Under the pieces are notes generated by a model. That model was not told the origin of the DNA. It worked only from the letters and a program-made list of their open reading frames with translations, and did not search any database. Positions 1-12,914 of a stretch of DNA of 64,000 nt are shown piece by piece. The DNA comes from Rhizophagus irregularis (lineage: Eukaryota; Glomeromycota; Glomeromycetes; Glomerales; Glomeraceae): NCBI RefSeq assembly GCF_026210795.1, contig NC_089448.1, positions 1 through 64,000 on the forward strand, given 5' to 3'. Position 1 is the first letter of the stretch, and the number at the start of each line of letters is the position of its first letter. Position numbers and translations under genes: made by a program.

Positions 1-875
1 TAACCCTAACCCTAACCCTAACCCTAACCCTAACCCTAACCCTAACCCTAACCCTAACCCTAACCCTAACCCTAACCCTAACCCTAACCCTAACCCTAAC
101 CCTAACCCTAACCCTAACCCTAACCCTAACCCTAACCCTAACCCCAACCCTAACCCTAACCCTAACCCTAACCCTAACCCTAACCCTAACCCTAACCCTA
201 ACCCTAACCCTAACCCTAACCCTAACCCTAACCCTAACCCCAACCCTAACCCTAACCCTAACCCTAACCCTAACCCTAACCCTAACCCTAACCCTAACCC
301 TAACCCTAACCCTAACCCTAACTTAACCCTAACCCTAACCCTAACCCTAACCCTAACCCTAACCCTAACCCTAACCCTAACCCTAACCCTAACCCTAACC
401 CTAACCCTAACCCTAACCCTAACCCTAACCCTAACCCTAACCCTAACCCTAACCCTAACCCTAACCCTAACCCTAACCCCAACCCTAACCCTAACCCTAA
501 CCCTAACCCTAACCCTAACCCTAACCCTAACCCTAACCCCTAACCCTAACCCTAACCCTAACCTTAACCCTAACCCTAACCCTAACCCTAACCCTAACCC
601 TAACCCTAACCCTAACCCTAACCCTAACCCTAACCCTAACCCTAACCCTAACCCTAACCCTAACCCTAACCCTAACCCTAACCCTAACCCTAACCCTAAC
701 CCTAACCCTAACCCTAACCCTAACCCTAACCCTAACCCTAACCCTAACCCTAACCCTGTCCCTAACCCTAACCCTAACCCTAACCCTAACCCTAACCATA
801 ACCATAACCATAACCATAACCCTAACCATAACCCTAACCATAACCATAACCATAACCCTAACCATAACCCTAAAC
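1..875. repeat. Telomere array, CCCTAA on the + strand (TTAGGG type)
   Basis: The window opens with an almost perfect run of CCCTAA hexamers, so the chromosome end lies at base 1. Variant units appear near 143, 240, 322 (shortened), 479, 538, 563 (CCTTAA) and 757 (CCCTGT). The innermost part, about 795-870, changes to mixed CCATAA/CCCTAA units before unique sequence begins near 876. An open frame can be drawn through the array on the minus strand, but it is only the repeat translated. Confidence 0.99.
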
Positions 876-877
876 AT

Positions 878-3800
878 GGACGACCAATCAGAAGTTTTTC
901 CACTTTTGTCACACGCTCTAACCCTAAGCTTAACTAATCAAAAGCTTATCCACACAATCACGTAATCAAGCAAAGATAAAAATTCTACCTAAAAACACAG
1001 TATCGCTAACCTAACCAACAAAATTATAGCACAATATTGCGCTTAAGATACGTAAAGAATAATTACACGACTTTCTACACATAATCCCGCTATTTTACAT
1101 TAAAGCACTAAATCACATAACAACTATCAAACGATCTCTTTCCACCTATGCGTAATTTCCACACTAAAGCTCGACGCAAATAATCTAACAGCATAAGATT
1201 TCAACACAAGCCATACGATTCCGGAGCAATATTACACCTGCTTTTAGATAAATATTTAGCCGTTATAAATTTGATTATTGAGATTTCTATTGATCCACGA
1301 TTTTCACTTTTTCGTATTAATTATTTAAAATTGCCGAACCCGCGTCATACTATAAACACACCAAGTTTCATTCTACAACGTTTTAAGCGATTTAAGCTTT
1401 CAAAGCATTTTTAATACTTCAAACAAGCTATCAGCTTCCACATAACTTTTCGACGTAACGTTTCGCGTTTACTCCTTCGATAAAGCAGGCCGCGCATTTC
1501 ATAATATTTTTGCTTTAATTAACTTTCGCGACGCGTATTTCTTCTTCATACAACGAAATGACGCCACCTTAAAATCATACGATTTTCGGCAGCCATAACA
1601 AAGTTCATTAATGCATTTTAATTTCTGCCATTCAAAACATTCAAAATTATAGCTTTCATCGATTCGTTCTGCGCATAAACAAAATTTAACGCAAACACGA
1701 ACGTCCAAAGTAGTCACGTGTTTCGGTCAACGACGTCGCTTATTCAAATTCTATTTTTCTTTCAGATTTTTTATTCAAAATTTTACAAATCGCCTAATTT
1801 AACATCGAATCTCTAATCCAGCGCAATATTTTAATACATTGGGGAATTAAGTTTAAATAAAAATAATCCTTCATATATTATTATTAAAAATAAAGTATTC
1901 CAAAAAGATCTCGTAAAAAATTCAACAAGCACTTTAATTTAAATTATTATAATATAAATAAAATAAATGCTTGCCAGTCTTAATGAAGCTCTACAATCTT
2001 ATTTCATTAACTATTTTAATATAATTACCGATAAAAAGAAATAGCCTTCAACTCCGAATAAAGTACTTTATATATTAAAAATATTTTAAATATTTCATCT
2101 GTGACATCAAATAATATATCAGCAAGCGTGATAGCTTACCTATTAAATTAAGAATTTAAAAATTATTAATAATATAAAATAAAAATTAATAATATCAATA
2201 ACTTTCTCTTATTAAATACGAATAAATTGAAATGATAAACAAAATCAAAGCTTCATTAAAATTTTTAATCTGTTTGCAAAAATCTTTAAAACAGTTTTTA
2301 TATATTATTGAATTAATTATAATTGTTTTCCTAAGCAGATTTGGATATAATGATTTCAGTGCATTCAATTATTATACAACAGCATTTTTAAATTCATAAA
2401 AAAAATAAAAAAAGATTAAATAATAATTTAATATAACTGATAATATTTTATATTTTATAATTACCTTATGATCATCGATAATAGTTAAAAGGTTAATTAT
2501 TTGTATGTCTTATAAATTATAAATCCGTGATATTATCGATTTGGGTTTACATTAATAGGATTGTTTAAGTTAGTAGAATTAGAAGTAGGATTAATGGAAT
2601 TTTTGAAGGATTTTGGGTAGGATCAATGATTAAATTTATTTAATCAATTGGCCAAATTTTCATGGTGAATCAGCTAAATTGTAGCTTGTTTTTTTAATCA
2701 ATCTACAAATTTTTATGTAGAATTAATCTACAATTTAGAAGTAGACAATGGCCAAATTTTACAAGGATAACAATTTAATTTGAATACATTATTCGGATCA
2801 ATATCATACGATTGGTAATTCCATAGTGTATTAATAAATTCCTTTAATTACGGCATTACTAAGATACGTCAGGAATAACGCTATAACTGCATTAAAATGC
2901 TTCGTAATTAATTATGATCACGCTGATTAGACACATTAAATGATCGCAAAAAGATCTCCTTTTTTTAATCCTTTATGAATTGTATAACCCATTTCTTTGA
3001 TGATTGGCGACAAAATTTTTTCGAAATTCATGCACGCTGATGCGATATAACACTAAAAAAAGCTGGATCGTAAGATTACGAACGGCCAATTTTGTTTTTT
3101 AGCTTTATTTATTTACTATGATATTACACTACTAAAAGATTATTGCCAAGCTTAAATTACGACGATTACTAAGAATTGATTATGATGTTTTTAATTACTT
3201 TATGATATGAAGTACAGAATTGCATTAATAATTTCTACAACTATATCAGGACCTATTATTTTAATAATAAAATTTAAATTTTAATATCAAATAATAAATT
3301 TAAATACACCCATGAATATCGATTTACCAATATATAATTTTTTCTTAGTTGTTATATTTGATTTAATCAAATTAAACTAAGTTTCTCCTAAAAAATTAAA
3401 TTAAATTTAAATTAACGCGTAAAATAAATAAAAAATAAAATAATATTCGATTATTATTATATCAGGAATAACTTTTCATGAAACTTAACTTCCACTATAA
3501 AATCCATCCTCGATCATTTAACTTTTCATTAAACAAATTACGAATTATATTATATTCATCAGTCCGATAAATCTCAATATTTTCTTTAATAAGATTTCAT
3601 TGTATGTCGAAAACCAAAATGCCGTCCCTTCCTTTTCAAAAAAAGCGTATCGCAATAATTTCTCAAAACATATCAAGTAATTAATTATCAACGCAAAGGC
3701 TGGTGCTTATCAGCATTATAGCCAAAATCACTTCGCACGTCTACGAAACAGTTATACGTGCATTTCGTATAAACTGCATTTAATATAAATTAATTACTTA

Positions 3801-4600
3801 GCCTAAAATTGGTAACGACTTCAACCCTGGATTAGAATCATAACAGATATCGTTAATATTCGAATCGAATTATATTACTAAAAATTATTCAATAAAGTTT
3901 ATCGTATTTACATTACATTTGGGTTGCTTTCCTAATTACTGCGAAACCTTCAAAACATCACAATAAACGTATCGCGTATTATCTAAAGGCGATTTTTCAA
4001 CTATCATGCCTACACCTCGTGCCTGTTATTGTTAACATCCATAATGGACTTAAAGTATCAAATATGTAAACAACCTACGAATCCTAATAACACACAAGTA
4101 GAAAACATCTATCAAGCTGGTGATAATTTTACTAAATCGTCGACACAAATTACTACGTATACGTTTTACATTTACTATATATACATGCATAAAAGCTATC
4201 AAATACGTATAAAAAATATTTTGTTTTTTAAAAATAAGAATCGCGCTACATATCGTAAATTGTGTCAACTTAGCTTTTATGTAATAATTATAATGTAAAT
4301 TATCAAAAGTATTTAAGATATTTGTAAAAAAATTATATAAATAAAAATATTAAAATCGATATAAAGATACATAAAATAAGTAAAATATTTAAATTTTTCA
4401 AAGCCGACTAAAGAAAGAAGCTTCTTTCCTTTTTTTACAAATGAACAGAAGGAGACTTAATTTATTTATTGATTACACTTAATCGGCTAAAATCAATAAT
4501 CGACTTCGTAATGCTGCATTTATATCTACTGGTGATAAAAATCAACATGATAAATCAAATCTGCGATAAAATACAAGACAAATAATAAAAATTATCAAAA
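878..4600. other. Subtelomeric AT-rich DNA, no gene seen
   Basis: I see no coding region, RNA gene or clear repeat family here. Short open frames (1,499-1,717 and 4,029-4,298) are ordinary for such AT-rich DNA and show no domain or splice context. Confidence 0.6.
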
Positions 4601-5760
4601 TCATAAAAATTCGAAAGAATTCCAGATATTTCAAGTTAACCTCAAAAAATTGAAAAATCACAAGAGGATTCATGACACAAAGAGATATTAATGTAGCTGC
4701 AATAAGCAGTTAAAACAAGCAAGACGATATACAAAGATAGCGACGACAAATATGACAAAGAACAGACCACAAGGCAGATGCTAATAGCTGGTGAATAACC
4801 CGAGATTTAAAGATACCTTTACGACCCACAATAACCCAAAAACACCAATGACACTACCTGAGCAGGATTATAAAGTAATTGCGACTTCGCTTCATGAAAA
4901 GAAGTATACTACATCCATCGTTAATAAAATCAAAATCAATGCTGATAAAGAAGACGTCAGACGAAAACGATATTGGCTAAAACGACGTACCTAAAGAAGA
5001 GGAGAAGGAGGATACTCCGCATCAAAACGACATCTCGTAAAATAGCTGCAATAATCTCATGAAAGAAAAAGACAATTTAGCTGCCAGGCAGTTTACGACA
5101 TCATAAAAGATTACAGAACAACGAATAAAATCAAATACGTTTTTTAAAGATCAAAGAATCGGTCCTTACAATTCGAATTTGAAGTAGAGCAAATCAACAA
5201 TGAAGACATCTTCAATCAAACGTCCAATACGATGAATTCAAAAAATTAATACTGGCGCCCACCAATTAAAGGATGTTAACAAATATCTACGAGAAACAGG
5301 CAAACATCATTAACAAAAAACACTTTTCTCATAGACCAAAAATCACCAAAGCAATTTAACAAACAAAAACATTCAAGAATACATTAACCCTAACGACGAC
5401 TTTAAACAAAGATTAAAATAAAACTACGGCAAAGATAAAGTACACTGTTTAAAAGTAGACTAATATTAGAAATAAATTTGAAGAACTGGAGTTTATATAA
5501 AGAGGACAAGGTTATATGAATAAAACCTTTCATGAATGTATTCTAACGAAGAGAACAAGAGTTAACCCTATCTTCTCCACTCGTAAAAACAAGATATGTA
5601 AGGTTACTTGGTAGTACAAGAAGTAAAAGTACCGACAAAGATCACCATCAGCAATAGTGCGAAAAAGAAAAGTACAATATTAGTCCATGTAGACACAAAA
5701 TCGACGGTGAATAAATTATTCAGGACCGTTCACGCGATTCATGCAGTGTAAAATTCTTTC
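4600..5760 (+). other. A-rich, T-poor block, possibly a decayed coding region
   Basis: From about 4,600 to 5,760 the + strand is rich in A and G and poor in T compared with both flanks, a skew typical of coding strands. Reading frames in it give charged, lysine- and asparagine-rich peptides broken by many stops; the longest open piece is 4,791-4,994. I recognise no family. It may be an old gene or element remnant. Confidence 0.25.
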
Positions 5761-6829
5761 CCGATAATAAAAACAAAACAAAAATGTAATTTATTTCGTA
5801 AAGAGCTGTAATTAACTTTTATTTTCAGAGGAAAAAAGGAGAAATTATGGACAATTGGCTACATGCGGACCACGGGATTCTCCATTCCCAGGAAATTTCA
5901 TTTTTGGGCCAGCAGACCCGACATTGACATATTTCATTCTTTTTCTCCTACCATTAAATTGTAGTGACAAATAAGCAGTTTTCAAAATATGTAGTCATTA
6001 GCTTTTAGATACAAGATAAACATTTATTTATCTAATTTTGTAACGCGTCTATAAGCTAGATATATTTTATTATGAATACTATTAAGATTCCTATAAAAAA
6101 TACGTATACTGCTTTATACTATATATACGTATTTTCGATATTAGCTTTGCATTTTTACATACGGTATATCAGTATGAATGGAGTACTGTTTCGCAAAACG
6201 CGTTGCGTAAAAATACAATAAAGTATACTTTCGTAAACATAATCGCTACGATACCTGCATATTAAATCTATACATCTATAATCCATATCATTTCTACCGT
6301 ATATCAGTATTTCGTATACCTGCTCACAAAAATATTGTAAATAAATAATACCAGATAGTTTATTATTCTACAAGATATTAAAATTCATACGTTTATAACG
6401 CATTTTCACAGACATATACAAAAAGTTAAATAAATAAAAATCAGATTGGGCTCTTTTAACATTACCGTTTGATTTTTTGGCAATTTTAATATAATATTTC
6501 CGATTTTAATAAATATTTCTGATTTTAATATAATATTTCTGATTTTTAACATGAAATTGCCGATTTTTGGTTATTTGTAATAGGATTTTTCGATTTTAAT
6601 ATATAACATGCTGATTATGTATTACGGTTTAATATTTATTTATTAACTTAGATTTTTTTTTTTATTTCAGTTATAATTATTTTTTTGCCTTAAAAACTTT
6701 ACTAAAATACTTTTTAAATACTTTATAAAATAGAATTAAAATATTTTTTTTCTTAAATATAAATACATTTAAATTAAATAACTCATAATTTAAAATATAA
6801 ACAAATATTATATTTTTTTTACATATATT

Positions 6830-7735
6830 TCAAAGTATGGTTTGAGCATTTTGGCTGAAGTAAATCTTATTCTTTTAATTAAAAGTAGTTTAGTAAGTTT
6901 AAAACTGTTAAGATCATAAAAGTACAGTTAATATTTTTGGAATTATTTACATTTTTTATATTATACAGTAGTATTAAGTTACAAATTTTTTTACCTTCAG
7001 AGCGTATTTTGAGATCTTTAGCCAAAGTAAATCAACTTCTTATATTAATTGTAAGTTGTTCGGCAGGTTAAAATCTACTTGGATATTAATTTTCACGAAG
7101 GTACAGTTAATACTTGATGAGTTATTTACAATTTTCACAACAGTACTCATTCACGACTTTTATTTTTTTATTTTGTCACTTCAGAGCGTATTTTGAGCAC
7201 TTTATCCAAAGTAAACCAACTTCTTATATTAATTGAAAGTTGTTTAACATGTCAAAATCTACTTGAATATTAATTTTCACGAAGGTACAGTTAATACTTG
7301 ATGAGTTATTCACGATTTTCACAACAGTACTCATTTACGAATTTTATTTTTTTCCGTTTTGTCACTTCAGAGCGTATTTTGAGCACTTTAGTCAAAGTAA
7401 ATCGACTTCTTTTATTAATTGATAGTTGTTCAGCAGGTCATAATCTACTTGGATATTAATTTTTACGAAGGTACAGTTAATACTTGATGAGTTATTCACG
7501 ATTTTCACAACGGTACTCATTTACGAATTTTATTTTTTCCATTTTGTTACTTCAGAGCATATTTTAAGCACTTTAGCCAAAGTAAATCAACTTCTTTTAT
7601 TAATTAAAAATTGTTCAGCAGCTTAGAATCTACTTGAATATTTATTTTAATGAAGACACAGTTAATATTTGTGGAGTTATTAATTTTTTATAATTGTGCG
7701 TATTACATTAAATTACAAGTAAATTTATATTCTTA
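6830..7735. repeat. Tandem array, unit about 185 bp
   Basis: The phrase AGCGTATTTTGAG recurs at 7,001, 7,185, 7,371 and (mutated) 7,556, giving steps of 184, 186 and 185 bp. A more diverged copy precedes the first. The copies agree along their length, including a CACGAAGGTACAGTTAATAC block. No open frame spans the units. Confidence 0.9.
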
Positions 7736-8159
7736 ATGTATTTTGTTTAAAATTTAATTATTTAAGATTAGTTTTTTATTTAATATTGCTTAATAAAATA
7801 TTTTTTAAATTTTAATTCAATATTACAATATAATTTTTTATAAAAATATATATTTCATAATGTATATACAATTTTTTTGTATAGTGAACAAACTGAAAAA
7901 TGTGGTTAAGAATTGGTAATACGGCTGTAAAAAGTCACAAATCGGACAAATATAGCTAAAATCAGCCAATTTTTATTTATTTGATGTGTAATAGAGTAAG
8001 TTTTTCTACACTTTAAAGCATCAAACAATACTAGTATCTGCTAATATGTACTACCCAAAAACTCACTGATGTAAAATCACAATTATTAAAAAATTCACAA
8101 GAATTTTTGTTAATATTGTTTAATTTTTAAGTTCAAAGTCCGATTGATAATACTAAATT

Positions 8160-8625
8160 CAAAACTCAATTATAAATCATTTTTATAAATTATAATTTAA
8201 AAATTAAGCAGTATTAAGGAAAATTCTCATGAATTTTTCTTAATACTACTTAATTCTAATTTAACTAATTTAGTATTAAGGTTTTAATTTAAAAATTAAG
8301 CAGTATCAAGGAAAATTCTTGCAAATTTTTCTTAATACTGCTTAATTCTAATTTAACTAATTTAGTATTAAGGTTTTAATTTAAAAATTAAGCAGTATCA
8401 AGGAAAATTCTTGCAAATTTTTCTTAATACTACTTAATTCTAATTTAACTAATTTAGTATTAAGGCTTTAATTTAAAAATTAAGCTGTATCAAGGAAAAT
8501 TCTTGCAAATTTTTCTTAATACTGCTTAATTCTAATTTAACTAATTTAGTATTAAGGCTTTAATTTAAAAATTAAGCAGTATCAAGGAAAATTCTTGCAA
8601 ATTTTTCTTAATACTGCTTATATCT
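8160..8625. repeat. Tandem array of 92-bp hairpin units
   Basis: Units begin with AAGGAAAATTC at 8,216, 8,308, 8,400, 8,492 and 8,584, exactly 92 bp apart. Each unit holds a long inverted repeat: AAGCAGTAT(T/C)AAGGAAAA pairs with the TTTTTCTTAATACTGCTT that follows, around a short loop. A lone partial unit lies at about 9,700-9,765. Spacing is far more regular than sequence drift would leave in an old array. Confidence 0.92.
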
Positions 8626-9139
8626 GCCAATTCGTGAAATTAGCCAAACAAGAATTATGTTTTACAAGCTTAAATTGTATGTGTTACATAATCAGATGAT
8701 CTAAATCTATCAAAAAATAAAAAAAAATTTTTTAACGTTTATTCAAAAATAACAATGGCAACTACTTTCTTTTTCAATCACTTTTCAATCACTTTTCAAT
8801 CAGATTTTTGTTAGGTGACTTAGAAAAGTTTATAGGCATATATAGCAGGTTTTTTTTAATCAGTAAGTAAGAAAACAAATATTAATAATTTTTATTAATA
8901 AGAAAAATCTTTTTTCATTTATTTTTAACCTTATTTCTTTCTTTTTTTTAGTAAAAATATATACAAAATAAAAATGTGAGTTATGATTTAGAGTTTTTGA
9001 GATGTTTTTTTTTGTTTTTTACTATACTAATTTTATTCTACTTGTTAATTACTTTTTAAAATTGATTTTATTAATTTATTCAATTTAAAACAGAAATGGC
9101 AAATAAAAACTTGTTAAGTAAAGTAAAAAGAGCCCAATA

Positions 9140-10387
9140 ATACCTGTAAAGATCATCTTTTGGTAAGAATTATAATTTTAAAAATTTGTGTCAGAGTTTT
9201 ATTCGATTAACAAAATCGTTAATATCTCGGCGTACATGTATGCTAAACACATATATTTATATTCATATGAAAGCCCAGAATCTACTCTACCTGAACGAAA
9301 AAAGATTATTCAAATCGAATTACTAGATGTGAAGATATTAACGATCAAAGTCAAAGGTTAAAAATAAATATATTGAACGTAATTATTCAGCAATTTGTGA
9401 TCCAATTCATGTGATATTTGGTTTATGGATAGCTCTTGATTACCTCTTTCTAATGAATATAAATTCATTCGTCTAGCACACATACACATTAAGTTATTCA
9501 ATATTTTGTCATGACAATTATATTTAAATTTTTTAATTTTAATGATATTATTAAAAAAATCAAAAAATAATATAATCAAATCAATTTTATTTATATCAGC
9601 GGTGTGAATCTATCATTTTCATGTAAATTGTATTAGCATTTTCTTAATAAAGTTAGTTTTTTGAATATAAAAACTTAATTCCATAAATCAGCCCATATGT
9701 TAATTCTAATTTAACTAATTTAGTAGTATTAAGGCTTTAATTTAAAAATTAAGCAGTATTAAGAAAAATTTTCTTATTAAAAAAAAGAACTTTTAAATTA
9801 CTAATTAAACTTTAAAAACAATCTGTATGATTTAAATTTTAAAAAAAATACTTCTGCTTTTTAATTTTCGTATTTCTATATTTAACCAATTAAAATTCAG
9901 CTGATCACCGATCATATGCATTAATAACACATTATTGTTTATTTTTTGTTTATTTTTTCAAAAATATTCTTTTCTCTTCTTTTTTTTAGAAAAAAAAAGA
10001 CAATAAAAATGAATACCAAAATTATTTTAACGTATAATAATAAAAATTAAATAAAAAACTTATTTTGATAATATATAATATATATATTTGTCTCACATAC
10101 TAATTATACAAAAAGTGATATGCACGTATATCAATTAACAATTACTTTCACTAATATCTCTCTGGAATTGTAATGGTGAATTTTAACAATATTAATTAAA
10201 CAACTATATGTACACCGTTTTATGTTTTTATTTTTATATTAATATTAATATATGTTAACATATATTAATTATATTTTTTTTTTACTTTTATGTATTTTAT
10301 TTAATTTTTTTAATATATTACTAACATTACTACTATCGTTTTATTACTTTTTTATATCTAACTAATATATTAATAATATTACTAACT
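9140..10387. other. AT-rich DNA, no gene seen
   Basis: Apart from the lone partial 92-bp unit at about 9,700-9,765 I see no gene. A minus-strand open frame (9,358-9,579) has no recognisable domain and no splice context. Confidence 0.5.
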
Positions 10388-10525
10388 TTTTATTATTTCT
10401 TTTTTATATTTAAAATAATGATAATATTACTAATTAAATTTCTTTTTTTTTACTAACCTTTTATTATTCCTTTTTTATATTTAAAATAATGATAATATTA
10501 CTAATTAAATTTCTTTTTTTTTGTT
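10388..10525. repeat. Direct duplication with a 71-bp step
   Basis: The phrase TAAAATAATGATAATATTAC occurs at 10,411 and again at 10,482, with matching flanks on both sides. It is a two-copy tandem duplication inside AT-rich DNA. Confidence 0.8.
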
Positions 10526-10689
10526 TATATTTTGCTAATATTATTTTTTTTACAAATAGTATATTATTTTATACTAGTTTTTTATTTATATTATTTATAA
10601 AAAAATATTTGTATATTTAATATTATTTAATAAAAATTTTATTGATTATAAATGCATTTTAAATTCTGTTTGCAAATATAAAATATACG

Positions 10690-11055
10690 ATTTAATTGAA
10701 TAATATATACTATTTATCAGTACAAAATATGCAGTTTAAACTGGAAAAAAGTACTGTTTATCAGTATAAAATATACGGTTTATCCTGGAAAAGTATACTG
10801 TTCGCAATATAAAATATAAAACAATATACTGTTTATTGGTATAAAACATATGGTTTTTCTACTGTTTACAAGTATAAAACATACGGATGAAACTGGAAAA
10901 ATATACTGTATGCAAACCGTATATATGATACAGTGTGCAGAATACTGAATATATACAGTATGTGAAAATACTGTAATTATACGGTAATAATACTATAAAT
11001 ATACTGTTCGCAAAATACGAAAATACAGTATACTAACCGTATATATATTTTTTAT
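10690..11055. repeat. Degenerate CAGTATAAAATATACGG repeats
   Basis: Variants of CAGTATAAAATATACGGTTT and of its reverse pattern TACTGTTTATCAGTATA recur about ten times with uneven spacing. They occupy the inner side of the right inverted repeat of the 6,090-11,059 element and resemble the sub-terminal binding-site clusters found in DNA transposons. Confidence 0.6.
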
Positions 11056-11149
11056 AGGGCATGTTTGGCTCTAAGTATCTTGTGTATAGGGTAGTATAAA
11101 ATTTTTATCAGATCCTAATAAAGATGCGTTACAGTTTAAAAAAAAAAAA

Positions 11150-11410
11150 AAAATCATTGATAAAATATAAATCAGAAATATGGATTAATCTGAAGTAAAA
11201 TATGGATTAAATCTGGGATGAAATATGGATTAATCCGGGATTTGACAATTGGGTGTAATGTAATTTTTGGTGAAATTTAAGAGGTAAAATGTGGATCAGA
11301 TCCGGAATAAAATATGGATCAGATCGAGATAAAATATAGATCAAATGCAGGGTGAAATATAGGAAAATCGAGATGAAATATAGATTAATCTTTTGTAAAA
11401 TTTGACTCGA
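11150..11410. repeat. Degenerate minisatellite, AAATATGGAT(T/C)A units
   Basis: Units of roughly 25-30 bp built on GATAAAATATGGATTAATC and GGATCAGATCCGG repeat about nine times with substitutions. It ends before a foldback-like stretch at 11,600-11,700 rich in GATCAGAT/ATCTGATC motifs. Confidence 0.65.
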
Positions 11411-11734
11411 TCGAAATCAGGGGTTTGAAACCCGGGGTTTAGCGACTTTTGATCAGTATAGCGCTTCATAGTTACGTGATACATGGGTATGTCGATCATT
11501 TCCATTTTTGGTAATACCATTCCACAAAAACCAGTTTTTCTAAATTTAATTTCCAGTCATGTAACATAAAATTTCCTAAAAAGGAAATTTTTTGTTGATC
11601 CCGTATAGGATTGATCAGATATCCGGTCATCCATCTGGTCATTTAACGGATTATCTGATCAATCTGTTGACAGATTGATCTCAGGATGACCAGATTGTCC
11701 AGATTGCTGTCTCACTTAATCCAAAAGCCAGCTT

Positions 11735-12600
11735 ATGGAAGCTTTAATCAACAATATTGTCATTCTTAATGATGGAAGCTTATTTGTCTGCATCTTATTA
11801 TTAGTATCTCGTATTGTGTGTCGTCATTACTTCAAATTGATAATTGAAAATTCAGCTGCTTTATTTCATTTAATGTTAATGCCAATGAGATGGCTTCAAG
11901 ATAATTTTTGGAACTGTATAGATTCTATTTTCAAGGAACCATTTATTGGAATGTCTTCAAAAAATTTAAACCAATTAGATTATTATCAACCAGCTGATTT
12001 TATTCCTAAACATCATGACAATATTCAGAAAATTTGGGTTCAACATTATACACAAAAAAAATTGAATATACAGTCAACCCTTGTTATAACGAACTCTAGG
12101 TTCCAGATCTTAACTTCGCTATAAGGTTATAGTGAAGATTTTAAGAGATTTGATTGGTTAATTCATTATAACAATAGGAAATTTATTATAGTTGTCTGAA
12201 AAATTCACTATATCAAGGGTTCGCTATATTATGGTTTGACTGTAATTAACTTATAGAATATTTTAAGTAAGCTTTAAATTATTCATTAGACAATAATGAT
12301 CAAAATAATCTAGATGATATTCTTTTAGCATATATTTCTAAGAAGGAAGCAAAATTGAATGCTAAAGCACAATCTGAATTAAAAGGAAGAAATATTTTTA
12401 ATGAAAATATAAATTTGGGTAATAAAATAAAATTATCTGATGAACAAGTTTATAATATAAATAGTATTAAAAATCTAATAAAACGTCAAGGTAAAGGTAA
12501 ACTTGCTGGTAAAAGATTTAAAGCTTATGATGAGAGAAAAACAAAGCAAATAGTAATAAGAATAAAAAAAAAATGTATATGAGATAGATATTGAAATAGT
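11735..12600 (+). pseudogene. Decayed MULE-type transposase C-terminus (SWIM-like)
   Basis: The open frame at 11,735-12,124 holds VCRHYFKLIIE and FHLMLMPMRWLQD, resembling the SWIM zinc-finger end (Cys-x-His after a Cys pair) and following RW segment of MULE transposases; one Cys of the usual pair looks lost. The protein is interrupted after about residue 112 by a 172-bp MITE (12,071-12,242). It resumes downstream, with a TAA in frame near 12,270, and continues to 12,582 with a basic GKGKLAGKRFKAYDE tail like the DNA-binding tails of such proteins. No N-terminal catalytic domain is seen, so this is a truncated remnant. The family call is from remembered patterns. Confidence 0.5.
12071..12242. 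mobile_element. Pogo/Tc1-mariner-like MITE, family A
   Basis: The 172-bp element starts CAGTCAACCCTTGTTATAAC and ends with the matching inverted sequence (ATGGTTTGACTG), flanked on both sides by TA. Terminal CAGT...ACTG with a TA target duplication is the pattern of pogo-like non-autonomous elements. It lies inside the MULE remnant. A homologous copy is at 60,990-61,176. Confidence 0.88.
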
Positions 12601-12914
12601 GTTTGGAATCATGTAACAGTTATTCGAATAATTCGAATATATTCGAGTATTCGAATAAGCATAGTGGTTATTCAAATATTCATTTAGCCAGATATAGTAT
12701 AGTTAAAATTCTAATTGGGTATTAAATCCTTAAATTTAACTGAGTTAAAATCATAATTCAGGCTAAAAATTATGTAAATCATTACTATAAAAGGAAATTT
12801 AACTTATTCGAATATTATTCGAATACACTTTATAAATTTAAATGAATACTCAAGTATATTCAAATATATTCGATTTCAAACACTATATTGAAAACATAAA
12901 TAATAATAGTAACA

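Larger units (their letters stand above)
6090..11059. mobile_element. Probable large inverted-repeat element, possibly composite
   Basis: The sequence at 6,090 (CCTATAAAAAATACGTATAC) is matched in inverted orientation at 11,030-11,059 (reads CCCTATAAAAAATATATACG on the minus strand). Both ends carry degenerate copies of a CAGTATA/ACGGTATA motif just inside. I see no transposase and no target duplication. The interior holds the 185-bp and 92-bp tandem arrays. A second inverted pair, TTGGGCTCTTTT at 6,449 and its complement near 9,126-9,137, suggests a smaller nested element. Confidence 0.4.

Noticed and set aside
533-877. 114-residue minus-strand frame in the telomere
   Set aside because: It is only the telomeric hexamer translated (alternating Val-Arg) and has no gene features.
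8160-8625. Possible CRISPR array
   Set aside because: The regular 92-bp units are contiguous hairpins without unique spacers, and the sequence is eukaryotic.
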